From: FEN-987 sp049521055
GTDB lineage: Archaea > Thermoproteota > Bathyarchaeia > 40CM-2-53-6
Assembly: GCA_049521055.1 (NCBI GenBank)
Contig: JBEKPE010000041.1
Coordinates: forward strand, 1-21,770
Reading direction: 5' to 3'
Length of the DNA stretch: 21,770 nucleotides
Shown one piece after another: positions 15,843 through 21,770 of this stretch. The notes beneath the pieces were generated by a model. That model saw only the letters and a program-made list of their open reading frames with translations. It did not search any database and was not told the DNA's origin. The position numbers and the translations under genes were made by a program. Position 1 is the first letter of the stretch. The number at the start of each line of letters is the position of its first letter.

Positions 15843-16079
15843 ATGCCAAAGGCTTTCGTCTTTATGAATATTGACGCTGGCTCAGAAAACGAGATTCTGA
15901 AGAGTCTCCGGGAAGTTCCCGAAGTCAAGGAATCCTATTTTGTCTATGGAGTATACGATGTGGTGGCAAAAATCGAAACGGACTCAATGGATCGCCTCAA
16001 GGAAGTCATTACGTGGAAAGTGCGTAGGCTTGACAAGATCCGATCGACGCTAACGACGATAGTGAGCGAAGGAAAATAG
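15843..16079 (+). CDS. Stand-alone Lrp/AsnC effector-binding (RAM) domain protein
   Basis: This protein has only 78 residues. MPKAFVFMNIDAGSENEIL, PEVKESYFVYGVYDVVAKI and TWKVRRLDKIRSTLTTIV give the alpha/beta RAM fold of Lrp/AsnC regulators, complete but without the N-terminal helix-turn-helix. Such small proteins are common in archaea and probably bind amino acids as octameric rings or pair with full-length Lrp proteins. The ATG is 67 bases from the divergent zinc-ribbon membrane gene, which may share its control region. The gene ends 100 bases before the convergent acyl-CoA dehydrogenase. Confidence 0.85.
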   Translation: MPKAFVFMNIDAGSENEILKSLREVPEVKESYFVYGVYDVVAKIETDSMDRLKEVITWKVRRLDKIRSTLTTIVSEGK

Positions 16080-16179
16080 TCCCACAAGCACAGTCCTGTG
16101 ACTAAGGTAGCTTAGGCTGCCGAGAATTCGGAGCCGACAATCCTATACGATCAGCAGTTTCGTGTCCTTACTCACGGGT

Positions 16180-17337
16180 TTACCTATATGGCAGGAACTC
16201 TTTGCCAAGGAGCTCTCGCGCTACGACTATTTTGTTGATATCGGTTGTTCCGTCTCCAATCATTGCTCCGCGAATTTCTCTCAAACGATACTCGTCCATA
16301 CACTCTGTTGTGTAACCGATGGCGCCGCGGTTCTGAAGGCAATTATTCACGATTCCAAAGCACAGCTGGGGCACATACCACTTAATCATCGCTGAATCCT
16401 TTGTGATCTTGTGGCCCTTATCTTTCAGCCACAAGGTTCTGTAGGAAAGAAGTCGGGCTGCTTCAAGTTCAGTGTAGCCCTCTACTATGCGGGACTGAAC
16501 GGATTCGTATTTTGCTATGGGGCGGCCGAATGCCGTTCGTTGTTTCGCATATTCGATGCCTTCGTCTATGGAACTCTCCGTCAAACCGATACACCAAACA
16601 GCGATAAGAGACCTCATTAGGTCGAAAGTTTCCATCACGTAGTGGAATCCTCGGTTCTCTTCGCCGATTAGATTTGTTGCAGGTATCGTCACGTCCTTTA
16701 GCACGATTCCTCCAAAGGAGAACAGTTTCCATCCCAGTGCATCGAAATCGTACTTTTCGATCCCGGGTCTATTCATCTCAACGAAGAACATGCTGACGCC
16801 CCTAGCCCCTTTCTCGGCATCGGTCTTTGCTAGGAGGCAATATGCGCCGCATTCGTCAACCCCCGTGATGAACTGTTTTTCACCATTTAGAACATAGTTG
16901 TCTCCCTTTCTCGTTGCACGGGTAGTAATCGCAGCTGCATCGGATCCTGTTGACGGCTCCGTATTTGCTATCCCAAGCATCCGTTCTCCTTTCGCCATTG
17001 CCGGAAGCCACTCTTTCTTCAACGGCGTCGGACCATGGAGCGAGAGGATCTCTCCCATTATGTCACTGAGCGGAATCTGCCATCCTGCACGAGCAACCTC
17101 CTCAACGAGGATACCCATAGTCACTGCGTCGCTTTCTTGCCCGCCGAACTCCTTTGGAAACCTCAAGCCCAGAAGCCCGGCATTCCCCATCTTCCTGTAG
17201 AGGTCCCACGGGAATTCTCCCTTTCTTTCATAGCCTCGAATCTTCGGGGCGATCTCTCTCTTCGCGAACTCGCGGACCGTTCTGCGGAAAAGTTCCTGTT
17301 CTTCGCTGAAGTCAAAGTTCAACGGCAAATCAGTCAC
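16180..17337 (-). CDS. Acyl-CoA dehydrogenase family protein with unusual catalytic position
   Basis: The length of 385 residues is normal for the family. The N-terminal helical domain (EEQELFRRTVREFAKREI) is followed by the beta domain with GIANTEPSTGSDAA at about 122-135 and a FAD-contacting QRTAFGRPI at 266-274. The C-terminal helical domain contains NNCLQNRGAIGYTTE and IGDGTTDINKIVVAREL. In classical enzymes the base is Glu in a YEGT segment; here it is D362 in IGDGT. The alternative Glu position of isovaleryl/long-chain enzymes, near residue 241, holds Met. It may therefore act on an unusual acyl-CoA, or have a different reaction. Start GTG at 17337, divergent from thioredoxin. No electron-transfer flavoprotein genes lie in the window. 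Confidence 0.85.
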   Translation of the reverse strand: MTDLPLNFDFSEEQELFRRTVREFAKREIAPKIRGYERKGEFPWDLYRKMGNAGLLGLRFPKEFGGQESDAVTMGILVEEVARAGWQIPLSDIMGEILSLHGPTPLKKEWLPAMAKGERMLGIANTEPSTGSDAAAITTRATRKGDNYVLNGEKQFITGVDECGAYCLLAKTDAEKGARGVSMFFVEMNRPGIEKYDFDALGWKLFSFGGIVLKDVTIPATNLIGEENRGFHYVMETFDLMRSLIAVWCIGLTESSIDEGIEYAKQRTAFGRPIAKYESVQSRIVEGYTELEAARLLSYRTLWLKDKGHKITKDSAMIKWYVPQLCFGIVNNCLQNRGAIGYTTECMDEYRLREIRGAMIGDGTTDINKIVVARELLGKEFLPYR

Positions 17338-17426
17338 AACGCGAAGATGTCTTAGCTTTTCATCACTTCTTAAGCTTGACGAGAACTACCTTTGATTATC
17401 GGAGCGAGGAGATTTGACGATGTCCG

Positions 17427-17888
17427 TTGAGGGAGTTGCAGGGTAGCTTTATAACAAGAGGGAACTTTTCGCAGGCGCTCGTGGACGAGGCCCAGGTCTT
17501 GGATGAGCTTGAGCAGATCCGAGAAAGAAGAATGCGAGAGTTGAAAAATCAAATGTCGACCCCTAAAATTGAGAAGCCGATCGAGGTAAGCGATCGAAAC
17601 TTCGATCAGACCGTGAAAAACTACCCCTTGATAGTAGTTGATTGCTGGGCGGCCTGGTGTGCCCCTTGCAGAGCAATCGCTCCGATAGTTGAAGAACTAG
17701 CGAAGGAGTACAGTGGCAAAGTCGTTTTCGGTAAGCTTAACGTCGACGAGAATCCCGAGACAGCCCAACGATACGGCGTGATGGCAATTCCAACCTTGCT
17801 TGTGATGAAGGAAGGTAAGGAAGTGGACCGTGTCGTAGGGGTGCTTCCAAAGAACCAGTTGGAAGCGAAAGTAAACGCTTACGCGTAA
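17427..17888 (+). CDS. Thioredoxin with a charged N-terminal helix
   Basis: The thioredoxin fold occupies roughly the last 105 residues: a first strand (IVVDCWAAWCAPC) carries the WCAPC redox site, KLNVDENPETAQRYGVMAIPTLLV has the cis-Pro, and a final EGKEVDRVVGVLPK strand follows. In front lies a basic/acidic helical stretch DELEQIRERRMRELKNQ that I associate with archaeal thioredoxins; it resembles the N-terminal region of PDCD5-type proteins and may bind a partner. Three in-frame starts are possible: TTG 17427, GTG 17481, TTG 17499, and no ribosome binding site decides among them. The conserved extension needs one of the first three. Its end overlaps the convergent unknown gene by ten bases. 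Confidence 0.85.
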   Translation: MRELQGSFITRGNFSQALVDEAQVLDELEQIRERRMRELKNQMSTPKIEKPIEVSDRNFDQTVKNYPLIVVDCWAAWCAPCRAIAPIVEELAKEYSGKVVFGKLNVDENPETAQRYGVMAIPTLLVMKEGKEVDRVVGVLPKNQLEAKVNAYA

Positions 17889-18418
17889 GCAAACCAAGGC
17901 GTCACAGAGTTTTCCGGCGGACACCTGTACCCAAACCTAATGCATAGTGAGCGTGCAAAATGATCTGGTGTTATTTCCTCGCTTCGCCCAATTGTCAGAC
18001 AATCCACCAAATGTTTTGTCTCGTGGAATATGATATATTCGCGCATTTGTGAATAAGCCTCTTCAGAGATGTGAATGCTATACGGATCGGCTGTGAAATA
18101 GAATCCCCTCAACGGTCCCGCCCCAGGATAGATGTCCACTCGAATTGTTTGCCCGAGGCTAACTCCTAATTCCGACAAAACAAGGTTCACGAGCCGACAG
18201 GTTTCGACATTGTGGGTTACCGACTCGTCCTGCGAGTAAGTTTGTGAAACTGGAACCCCACACGTCGAACAGAATTTGAAATCCTCATCAGCTTTTCCTA
18301 TTCCATCTCTGCGACTGAAGATTTCTACGACTCTGAGAAGAGTTTCCTTTGCGATCACTGGGGGCTCTGCCACCTGATGCGGCTGAAATCGATCAGAGTT
18401 AAGAGGGTGTTGCATCAT
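17879..18418 (-). CDS. Unknown small HExxH zincin-like protein
   Basis: I do not recognise this 179-residue protein. It has C50-x2-C53 (FCSTCG), then a segment ETCRLVNLVLSELG, an extended region IRVDIYPGAGPLRGFYF and, at 132-136, HETKH within YIIFHETKHLVDCL. HExxH in a helix after a hydrophobic stretch is the zinc and catalytic motif of many metallopeptidases. Further cysteines at 74, 140, 159 and 166 could hold structure or metal. No signal peptide or membrane helix is seen, so it is probably cytoplasmic. It could be a peptidase or a domain that only binds zinc. Start ATG ATG at 18418, divergent from the carbonic-anhydrase-like gene by 40 bases; the C-terminal end overlaps the thioredoxin end. 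Confidence 0.6.
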   Translation of the reverse strand: MMQHPLNSDRFQPHQVAEPPVIAKETLLRVVEIFSRRDGIGKADEDFKFCSTCGVPVSQTYSQDESVTHNVETCRLVNLVLSELGVSLGQTIRVDIYPGAGPLRGFYFTADPYSIHISEEAYSQMREYIIFHETKHLVDCLTIGRSEEITPDHFARSLCIRFGYRCPPENSVTPWFAYA

Positions 18419-18458
18419 GTTGCATTGATCGCGTAAAAACGCGTGTTGGATGGTCTTA

Positions 18459-18983
18459 ATGGCGATCTATGAATTCGAGGGGCGCGTGCCTTCGATCGCA
18501 TCGAATGCTTATGTCGACGAAGACGCGAAAGTTTTGGGTGACGTAAGGATCGGCGAACAATGCTTCATTGGCCCTGGTGCCAGAATCAGGGGTGATTACG
18601 GGACCATCATGATTGGTAACAAAACCAGCATTCAGGAAAATTGTGTCCTTCACGCACGCATCAACGAGACATGCTCTGTAGGAAACCATGTTCAGATCGG
18701 ACATGGAGCGCTGCTTCACAACTGTACCATCAAGGATTATGCTGTGATTGGAGTGGGCGCGGTTGTAAGCGACTATGCGTTAGTGGGCGTTTGGAGCATT
18801 GTTGGAGAGGGTGCCGTAGTAACTAGTAATCAGTCGATACCGGACGGCAAGGTCGCAGTTGGAGTACCTGCAAAAGTTATTCGGGACGTCTCTGACTCCG
18901 ACAAGTTACTCTGGAGCAAGTACAAGGACGCTTACGCGGATCTCGCACTGAGATACCCAAAAGGCCTGAAAAGAATAAGATAG
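18459..18983 (+). CDS. Gamma-carbonic-anhydrase-family left-handed beta-helix protein
   Basis: The 174-residue protein is made of hexapeptide repeats, for example VLGDVRIGEQCFIGPGAR, VIGVGAVVSDYALVGVWSIV, which build a left-handed beta-helix trimer. Zinc ligands of the Cam/YrdA/PaaY group are in place: H65 (ENCVLHA), H82 and H87 (IGHGALLHNC). It ends with a short helical tail. Relatives hydrate CO2 or bind metals with no measured activity (PaaY hydrolyses CoA esters). The Met at 18459 is preferred over the in-frame ATG at 18450 because MAIYEFEG is the common family start. It sits divergent to the HExxH gene and upstream of guaA on the same strand. Confidence 0.85.
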   Translation: MAIYEFEGRVPSIASNAYVDEDAKVLGDVRIGEQCFIGPGARIRGDYGTIMIGNKTSIQENCVLHARINETCSVGNHVQIGHGALLHNCTIKDYAVIGVGAVVSDYALVGVWSIVGEGAVVTSNQSIPDGKVAVGVPAKVIRDVSDSDKLLWSKYKDAYADLALRYPKGLKRIR

Positions 18984-19056
18984 TTCGCATCAACACTCAT
19001 TTCTGTGCGGCCGGTAACGTTAATCTAACCAAAGCCATAATCATAACTGATTGGCG

Positions 19057-20592
19057 ATGCCCGAAGAACTAATCGCCGTTCTAGATTTCGGCGGCCAATA
19101 TTCTCATCTGATAACGCGCCGGATCAGAGAGTGTGAGGTTTATGCGGACCTATTTCCGTTCACGGCTAAACCCCAGGAATTGATGGAGACAAACGCGAAA
19201 GGGATTGTTCTTTCCGGGGGCCCAACAAGTGTCTATGATGACGATGCCCCAAAGTGCGATCCTGGGATCTTCAATCTAGGTGTACCAGTTCTTGGGATCT
19301 GTTATGGTCTCCAAGTAATGGTCCAAATGTTAGGTGGGCATGTCAAGGCGACAAAGCGGCATGAGTATGGAAAAACCAAGCTAGAGATCAGGGACGACAC
19401 AGATCTCTTCAGAGGTTTAGGGAAACAAATTGTATCGTGGATGAGCCATGGCGACTATGCGGAGACTCTCCCTAAGGGTTTCGAAATCATCGCTACATCT
19501 GAGAACTGTCCGACTGCGGCGATCCGCGATAGAGGTAGGAAACTTTACGGCGTTCAATTTCATCCTGAAGTCTCTCATACCGAACATGGAAACGATATCA
19601 TCAGGAACTTTACCACAATAAGCAATTGCCAAAGGAACTGGACTCCTCATTCTATTGTTGAGTCTGCAGTGGATGGGATCAAAGCGCGAGTTGGTAACCA
19701 GCATGTCTTGTGTGCTGTAAGTGGAGGCGTTGACTCCACAACTGCTGCAGTTCTTGTTCACAAGGCTGTAGGGAGCAAACTCACGTGCATCTTCGTCAAT
19801 CATGGTCTTCTGAGACAGAACGAAGAGGAGAGGGTTTTCAAGATGCTAACTGAAAGCCTCAGAATGAATGTCAAATATGTAAATGCGTCAACCCGATTTC
19901 TTCAACAGCTAAAAGGCATTCGTGACCCGGAGGAGAAGCGCAAGGTTGTGGGTGCAGAATTCATCAAGGTCTTCGAGGAAGAGAGTGCCAAGCTTGGAAC
20001 CTTTGAGTGGTTAGCTCAAGGTACACTCTATCCCGACGTAATTGAAAGCGCTGGAACTGGAAGCCCTGCTTCTCGAATCAAAACCCATCACAATGTTGGG
20101 GGAGTACCGGAGTGGTCGAAATTCAAGATCGTGGAACCACTGAGGACTCTATACAAGGATGAAGTGCGCCAAGTCGCGAAGGAACTGGGCTTACCTGATT
20201 CCATTGTACGCGCGCACCCATTTCCTGGTCCCGGCTTGGCTGTCCGTGTAATCGGTGAGGTCACGGAGGATAAGCTCCGGGTTTGCCGTCATGCCAGCGC
20301 TATAGTTGAAGATGAGCTATCAAAGAGTGGATTTTACGACAAGGTCTGGCAAGCGTTCGCGGTAGTTGGAGATGATTTGGCTGTCGGCGTGCTCGGCGAC
20401 CATCGACAACTAGGCTACCTCGTTACAATTCGAATTGTCAAGTCCTCAGATGGAATGACAGCTGATTGGGCAAGGATTCCGTACGATGTGTTAGAGGTGA
20501 TTAGTAACCGAATCACTGGCGAGGTCCAAGGGGTTACGTGGGTGACATACGCAATCTCTTCCAAGCCACCCTCAACAATAGAGCCCTGCTAG
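19057..20592 (+). CDS. guaA: GMP synthase, glutamine-hydrolysing (fused GATase and synthetase)
   Basis: The 511-residue enzyme converts XMP to GMP using glutamine and ATP. The class I glutamine amidotransferase domain has the nucleophile C82 (GICYGLQ) and the H169/E171 pair (QFHPE). The ATP pyrophosphatase domain has SGGVDS at 222-227, and the dimerisation domain shows HPFPGPGLAVRV and GEVQGVTWVTY, closing with PPSTIE. Length and motifs are complete. Many archaea carry the two halves as separate proteins (GuaAa and GuaAb), so the fused form is a lineage marker. The ATG at 19057 starts MPEELIAVLDFGGQY; a TTG two codons earlier is also open. Downstream is a convergent Fe-S gene with a shared hairpin. 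Confidence 0.95.
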   Translation: MPEELIAVLDFGGQYSHLITRRIRECEVYADLFPFTAKPQELMETNAKGIVLSGGPTSVYDDDAPKCDPGIFNLGVPVLGICYGLQVMVQMLGGHVKATKRHEYGKTKLEIRDDTDLFRGLGKQIVSWMSHGDYAETLPKGFEIIATSENCPTAAIRDRGRKLYGVQFHPEVSHTEHGNDIIRNFTTISNCQRNWTPHSIVESAVDGIKARVGNQHVLCAVSGGVDSTTAAVLVHKAVGSKLTCIFVNHGLLRQNEEERVFKMLTESLRMNVKYVNASTRFLQQLKGIRDPEEKRKVVGAEFIKVFEEESAKLGTFEWLAQGTLYPDVIESAGTGSPASRIKTHHNVGGVPEWSKFKIVEPLRTLYKDEVRQVAKELGLPDSIVRAHPFPGPGLAVRVIGEVTEDKLRVCRHASAIVEDELSKSGFYDKVWQAFAVVGDDLAVGVLGDHRQLGYLVTIRIVKSSDGMTADWARIPYDVLEVISNRITGEVQGVTWVTYAISSKPPSTIEPC

Positions 20593-20624
20593 GGTCTCGC
20601 AGCAAGTGACAAAGAGTTCGTGGA

Positions 20625-20650
20625 AGTTTTCTAAACGGCATTAGAAAACT
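20625..20650. terminator. Perfect 10-bp hairpin between convergent guaA and Fe-S gene
   Basis: AGTTTTCTAA, a six-base ACGGCA loop and TTAGAAAACT form a perfect stem in the 64-base gap. T-runs on both strands would let it work as a bidirectional terminator or 3'-end stabiliser. Confidence 0.6.
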
Positions 20651-20656
20651 GGAGAA

Positions 20657-21004
20657 TTACTTGGGTTTAAACGAGTGCCCGCAGCCGCATGTCTCGGTTG
20701 CGTTGGGATTGTTCACTTTGAATCCTTCGCCCATTACTGATTCTACGTAGTCAACCTCAGACCCGTCAATGTATTGTGCGCTCTGTTCGTCGATTAATAG
20801 GGTGACTCCGTGTGAGTCGATTACGTGGTCGCCATCGTTCTTCTCGTCCACAGCTAAGCCATATTGAAAGCCGCTGCAGCCTCCGCCTGAAACATAGAGG
20901 CGTAATCCTGCATTCTGCTTGCCCTGTTTCTCTATCACAGTCTTGACTTTCTCGGCCGCCTTTTCAGTGAGCGAAACTTTCAACGTACTTGTTGGGTTAA
21001 GCAA
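20657..21004 (-). CDS. A-type iron-sulphur carrier (IscA/ErpA/HesB family)
   Basis: The 115-residue protein is full length for the family. It has VSLTEKAAEKVK at the start, GGGCSGFQYGL with C43, and CGCGHSF at 106-112; these three cysteines bind the Fe-S cluster. GEGFKVNNPNATETCGCG is the classical tail. It receives clusters from a scaffold (SUF in archaea) and delivers them to apoproteins. No suf genes are in the window. A TATTTAA (RC TTAAATA) stretch about 30-40 bases upstream of the ATG is a promoter candidate. Confidence 0.9.
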   Translation of the reverse strand: MLNPTSTLKVSLTEKAAEKVKTVIEKQGKQNAGLRLYVSGGGCSGFQYGLAVDEKNDGDHVIDSHGVTLLIDEQSAQYIDGSEVDYVESVMGEGFKVNNPNATETCGCGHSFKPK

Positions 21005-21033
21005 CCTTTTGCACCATCGATCGATATTACATA

Positions 21034-21045
21034 TGGATTATTTAA
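21034..21045 (-). promoter_or_regulatory. TATA-like element before the IscA-type gene
   Basis: The plus-strand GGATTATTTAAG reads as an AT-rich TTAAATAATCC on the minus strand, about 30-40 bases upstream of the ATG at 21004, consistent with an archaeal TATA box and a short leader. Confidence 0.35.
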
Positions 21046-21140
21046 GCTTGGGTGATTCGAAGAAAGTTCAAGTTCGAATGTATGACCCAAATCCATAACA
21101 AACGGATCCATCACAACGCATACACGTCGAGGGGCATTCT

Positions 21141-21770
21141 CTGACACAAACACTCGGCATAGTCTACAGCGACACGTTCCAACATTACGACTTCGGCCCG
21201 ACACACCCACTCAAACCTACAAGACTGAAATTAACTTATGAATTGATGCAGGCAACTGGCCTACTCAAATCTTCGAATGTTAAAGTGGTCGAGCCCCGAG
21301 TCGCCAGCCATGAAGAACTTCGTCTCTTTCATGACCAAGACTACCTAGATCTCGTGGAGCGTGCGGATAAAACGGGTACTGGCTTTCTTGATAATGGTGA
21401 CACGCCTGCTTTCAAGGGATGTTATCAAGCGTCGGCGCTCGCCACTGGTGCGTCTTTGACAGCCGTCGAATTGGTGATGTCGGGTGAAGTCACTTATGCC
21501 ATGAACATTTCTGGTGGTCTTCATCATGCTCATCCTGGTCGAGCGTCAGGTTTCTGCATATTCAACGACCCTGCCATCTCAATCGCATATCTCAAAAGGA
21601 AATACGGACTCAAAAGAATCCTCTACCTGGATGTGGACGCACACCATGGGGACGGGGTCATGTACGGTTTCTATTCTGACGGTGAAGTGTTAGACATAGA
21701 CTTCCACGAGGATGGGCGCCATCTTTTCCCCGGAACAGGCTCCACAGACGAGATTGGAGGAGGAGCAGGT
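21141..21770 (+). CDS. AcuC/histone-deacetylase-family protein, partial: C-terminus beyond the right edge
   Basis: An open frame of 210 codons to the edge encodes the class I deacetylase fold. GIVYSDTFQHYDFGPTHPLKP matches the N-terminus of AcuC-like enzymes. GGLHHAHPG has the charge-relay His pair, and YLDVDAHHGDG gives two of the zinc ligands (Asp, His). The family removes acetyl groups from lysines (AcuC acts on acetyl-CoA synthetase) or from small amines. The start is puzzling: no in-frame ATG, GTG or TTG lies between the upstream in-frame stop and the conserved N-terminus. A CTG at 21141 fits the expected position and is preceded by GAGGGG six bases upstream (21129-21134). The first in-frame TTG/ATG (near 21243-21246) would lose the conserved GPTHP segment. 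A sequencing error is the other possibility. Confidence 0.8.
   Translation, partial: MTQTLGIVYSDTFQHYDFGPTHPLKPTRLKLTYELMQATGLLKSSNVKVVEPRVASHEELRLFHDQDYLDLVERADKTGTGFLDNGDTPAFKGCYQASALATGASLTAVELVMSGEVTYAMNISGGLHHAHPGRASGFCIFNDPAISIAYLKRKYGLKRILYLDVDAHHGDGVMYGFYSDGEVLDIDFHEDGRHLFPGTGSTDEIGGGAG

Noticed and set aside
16080..16179. Possible tRNA or structured RNA in the convergent gap
   Set aside because: Only short stems (CACAG/CTGTG and CCGA/TCGG) are present; no cloverleaf or T-loop sequence.
20980..21210. Cys-containing minus-strand frame upstream of the Fe-S gene
   Set aside because: It overlaps the promoter of the Fe-S gene and the conserved N-terminus of the AcuC-like gene on the other strand.

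Overview
The window (about 48-50% GC by eye) looks archaeal. It has a JAMM/MPN metalloprotease, a stand-alone Lrp/AsnC effector (RAM) domain without a helix-turn-helix, a SIMPL (DUF541) protein, a SpoIIM/DUF95 membrane protein, a thioredoxin with a charged helical N-terminal extension, many GTG/TTG starts and short AT-rich promoter-like gaps. The mixture, with acyl-CoA dehydrogenase, fused GuaA, an A-type Fe-S carrier and an AcuC-type deacetylase, would fit a Thermoproteota lineage (Nitrososphaeria or Bathyarchaeia-like). That placement is inference. No rRNA, tRNA, CRISPR array or insertion sequence was recognised.

Positions 1-11315 are an accessory biosynthetic island, almost all on the minus strand. 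It starts with the N-terminal part of a PMT/ArnT-type membrane glycosyltransferase that runs off the left edge, then a GT2 glycosyltransferase. Next comes a block in transcription order: PP-loop ATPase (7743 to 6553), asparagine-synthase-like amide-forming enzyme (6387 to 4468), a B12-binding radical SAM protein of the 'RiPP maturation radical SAM protein 1' type (4429 to 2168), and an overlapping 89-codon Cys-containing small frame (2174 to 1905). A short direct repeat lies at the 5' end of the radical SAM gene and again inside the small frame. The island continues with a plus-strand SAM methyltransferase, a GT75/RGP (UDP-arabinopyranose mutase-like) protein and a GT4 glycosyltransferase. It could build a modified peptide or a glycosylated surface compound; the radical SAM plus ATP-dependent amide ligase pair is the strongest candidate for an undescribed system.

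Positions 11547-21770 are mostly housekeeping: a HAD phosphatase-like protein, an HD-domain hydrolase (YfbR/HDDC2-like), a JAMM protease, a SIMPL protein, SpoIIM and zinc-ribbon membrane proteins, the RAM-domain protein, an acyl-CoA dehydrogenase, a thioredoxin, an unknown HExxH protein, a gamma-carbonic-anhydrase-fold protein, GMP synthase, an IscA/ErpA-type Fe-S protein and the 5' part of an AcuC/histone-deacetylase-family gene cut by the right edge. The last gene has no ATG, GTG or TTG at the expected start.

No gene-free stretch exceeds 300 bases. The larger gaps (644-800, 7744-7975, 8687-8884, 11316-11546, 11970-12130, 13260-13473) hold no convincing gene; a few putative control elements are listed.
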